51,400 nt of DNA from a virus: positions 1-51,400 of the IMG/VR virus record IMGVR_UViG_3300020204_000096. One strand, written 5' to 3'. Below the pieces are notes generated by a model, which made no database searches, was not told the origin of the DNA, and saw only the letters and a program-made list of their open reading frames with translations. Numbering within the stretch: position 1 is the first letter of the stretch; each line of letters starts with the position of its first letter. Position numbers and translations under genes: made by a program. Of this stretch, positions 49,871 to 51,400 are shown piece after piece.

Positions 49871-50560
49871 TTAATTTTTATATTTCCAAATAAATCCATA
49901 AGCTGTTTTTTGTAAGTCCTTAAGGCATTTTCTAATTGGTTCACCTTGGTTTCCTTTTAATTCAAAACCAGCTTGTCTAATACTAGGCCATTCTTGGATA
50001 AAGTTTCCTTGAAGATCAAATTGCAATATGTGATCTCCAGTCCAGTCTACTTTTCTTCCTTTTAACTTTTGGGAGATTTTTTTATTTCTTTCACTTCCCT
50101 GGGTGTAATGTTTTTGGTTTGAAATAAATGATTTTTTACCTGCATCTTTATGGTTTCGGTTTTGTTTTATTTTATCCCCAAATCCTGGTGGTTTAGGTAG
50201 ACCTTTTAATTTTAATGATTGTTTTAATCTTGTTTTTTTAGTTACTATAACTCCTTGTTTTCCTCCTTGCCCTCCAAGGCTTTTATTTACTAATATTCCA
50301 TCAATTTCATATCTTTTTCTTCCATATTGAGCTATATATTGTATTTCCAACAAACATGCTTCTTCTTGGGTTAAGTTATCATGTATTATTTCTATAATAG
50401 GGTTACCATATTTTTTAACATAATATCTATGGTGTTTTCCCCTTTTCTTTAAATCTTCAGCTCTTTTATATTTTTGGTATAAAATATGAGAACCTAGTCC
50501 TACATAAAACACTTCTAAAGTTTTTGGATTTTTATGAAAATATACATAATAGTTACCCAT
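49871..50560 (-). CDS. GIY-YIG homing endonuclease, second copy
   Basis: A 229-residue GIY-YIG family endonuclease. The first motif is a variant (YYVYFHKNPKTLEVFYVGLG, residues 4-23); conserved His/Arg residues follow (RGKHHRYYVKKYGNPIIEII). Repeats of the NUMOD3 type (KLKGLPKPPG, KLKGRKVDWT) lead to a NUMOD1-like end from HILQFDLQGNFIQEWPSIRQ to AYGFIWKYK, closely like that of the 3754-4437 protein. It has the recurrent motif 6 nt upstream. It probably inserted between the oxidoreductase and kinase genes. Confidence 0.88.
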   Translation of the reverse strand: MGNYYVYFHKNPKTLEVFYVGLGSHILYQKYKRAEDLKKRGKHHRYYVKKYGNPIIEIIHDNLTQEEACLLEIQYIAQYGRKRYEIDGILVNKSLGGQGGKQGVIVTKKTRLKQSLKLKGLPKPPGFGDKIKQNRNHKDAGKKSFISNQKHYTQGSERNKKISQKLKGRKVDWTGDHILQFDLQGNFIQEWPSIRQAGFELKGNQGEPIRKCLKDLQKTAYGFIWKYKN

Positions 50561-50565
50561 AATAT

Positions 50566-50580
50566 TTTTATTATAAATAT
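50566..50580 (-). promoter_or_regulatory. Recurrent AT-rich upstream motif (second homing endonuclease)
   Basis: ATATTTATAATAAAA in the coding direction, one of the cleanest copies, directly before the endonuclease start and just after the oxidoreductase stop region. Confidence 0.45.
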
Positions 50581-50598
50581 TGGCAGAGCCAGGAACTG

Positions 50599-51400
50599 TT
50601 ATTCCTCTCTTAATATAGATTCAGCTATAAATACACCATGGGCTCCACTAACACTAATTCCCCTTGCACTTAAAGCATCCCCAGCAAAATGCACATTTGG
50701 ATAATTTATTAAAGATAAATCAGAATAATTTACTAGTGGTTCTGCAGAAAGATATTTGCACTCGGGTATATAGATCCCCCAGTCATCTCCTAATGTTGGG
50801 AATACTTTTTTCATATCTTCAATAAAATCCTCTACATATTGAAAATAACCACCCATTACCTCTCTCACACCATCCAAAAATTCAATTTGATATGCTGTTA
50901 CATTATTACCTTCTGATGTTGTTGAAGGTGTACGTGTTGGACTATAATATAAACCAGTACCATTAAATTGTAATTTATTTACAACGTTACGTGACCAAGT
51001 AAATGGATCTTCAATACCGTTAATTTCCATCAAGATGCCAAAGTTGGTCATATCATTTCGATAACGCTCATCTTTTTTAGCATGGCCATTGTAACTATGA
51101 TCTCCATATGTTTCCTCTACAGCAACATAAGCCGCATTATTATTTGTACAAAATGAACGTAGCGAAACACCTTTATCATCAAATTTTCTATATAACTTAA
51201 AGTCATATGAAATATCAATTAATTTTTGAAAGTGTTTTTGTGGTGCTTCAAATCGAACTCCAATTTGCACTGATTTTGGTTCATCTGGGAGTTCATATTC
51301 GTTTGCTATTTCTTGGGCAAAATCAATACCTGATTTACCTACTGCAAAGATAAGTTCATCATACTCTACAGTTAAACCACTTATTGAATCTAATGTTTTA
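50599..51400 (-). CDS. FAD-dependent oxidoreductase (COG2509-like), 5' end cut by window edge
   Basis: The last ~266 codons of a flavoprotein. The frame is open past 51270 to the window edge, so the GTG there is not the true start. Seen are YDELIFAVGKSGIDFAQEIA (a phrase shared with COG2509-type FAD-dependent dehydrogenases, which have VGRSG.....), VQIGVRFEAPQKHF, a central region with FCTNNNAAYVAVEETYGDHS, and the C-terminal flavin-binding NVHFAGDALSARGISVSGAH. The N-terminal dinucleotide-binding GxGxxG motif lies outside the window. Substrate unknown. Unusual for a phage; possibly an auxiliary metabolic gene. Confidence 0.82.
   Translation of the reverse strand, partial: KTLDSISGLTVEYDELIFAVGKSGIDFAQEIANEYELPDEPKSVQIGVRFEAPQKHFQKLIDISYDFKLYRKFDDKGVSLRSFCTNNNAAYVAVEETYGDHSYNGHAKKDERYRNDMTNFGILMEINGIEDPFTWSRNVVNKLQFNGTGLYYSPTRTPSTTSEGNNVTAYQIEFLDGVREVMGGYFQYVEDFIEDMKKVFPTLGDDWGIYIPECKYLSAEPLVNYSDLSLINYPNVHFAGDALSARGISVSGAHGVFIAESILREE

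Noticed and set aside
23831-50580. T4-type late promoters (TATAAATA) driving plus-strand transcription
   Set aside because: The box is on the plus strand, but no plausible plus-strand genes follow. It is more likely the reverse complement of a minus-strand motif located before genes.
1-51400. tRNA genes, integrase, attachment sites, replication origin
   Set aside because: I saw no cloverleaf-like segments, recombinase motifs or iteron arrays. A tRNAscan-type search would be needed to exclude tRNAs completely.

Overview
This window is a contiguous piece of a tailed-phage genome with a contractile, T4-like (myovirus) virion. Every gene I can support lies on the minus strand, so transcription runs from the right end of the window to the left. 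The DNA is AT-rich, genes are tightly packed with frequent ATGA or TAATG overlaps, and most starts are preceded by A/T-rich sequence instead of a clear Shine-Dalgarno site. That, the fibre repeats of a kind common in Bacteroidota phages, and a signal peptide ending in FSQ suggest a Bacteroidota (probably flavobacterial) host. The host is an inference. Nothing indicates an integrated prophage: there is no integrase, attachment site, tRNA gene or host gene.

Layout in the direction of transcription (right to left). (1) 51.4-49.3 kb: the end of an FAD-dependent oxidoreductase cut by the window edge, a GIY-YIG endonuclease and a NadR-like P-loop kinase. (2) 49.3-46.2 kb: an AT-hook-bearing unknown, an overlapping pair of membrane/coiled-coil proteins resembling spanins, and the large terminase gp17. 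(3) 46.2-37.4 kb: the head module, with portal gp20, three head-associated unknowns, prohead protease gp21, scaffold gp22 and major capsid protein gp23. (4) 37.4-30.2 kb: PhoH, two unknowns, a repeat-rich fibre, a small coiled-coil protein, neck/tail-completion proteins gp13, gp14 and gp15, a second fibre-like protein and a 47-residue basic protein. (5) 30.1-13.9 kb: the tail, with a small coiled-coil protein, two tandem sheath paralogues, tube gp19, an unknown, gp26 plus an overlapping small ORF (candidate frameshift pair), the tape measure, and baseplate/hub proteins including a giant hub fused to an M15 peptidase. (6) 13.9-4.5 kb: replication and nucleotides, with a short family A polymerase, a methyltransferase-like protein carrying a head-targeting-like leader, SSB gp32, UvsX, a FEN/RNase H nuclease, a DnaB-type helicase, NrdB and NrdA. 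(7) 4.4-0 kb: a second GIY-YIG endonuclease, a lysis cassette (two small membrane proteins around an M15 endolysin), a four-TM coiled-coil protein, small unknowns, an Smr protein and the 5' part of thyA.

Most noteworthy observations: a +1 (or -2) frameshift candidate at a seven-T run joining gp26 to the ORF just before the tape measure; a near-identical copy of the last ~55 bp of phoH placed about 2.8 kb away, so that direct repeats bracket the fibre cassette; a recurrent FKRMQKLAGI leader with L-x-E sites that links the scaffold, the protease and a methyltransferase-like protein; a recurrent AT-rich motif upstream of many genes that may be this phage's own promoter; and tandem divergent sheath genes.

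No gene-free stretch exceeds 300 bases. The largest gaps (about 33.86-33.98 kb, 25.27-25.37 kb and 40.50-40.68 kb) hold the phoH remnant, a terminator, and a terminator plus leader region.
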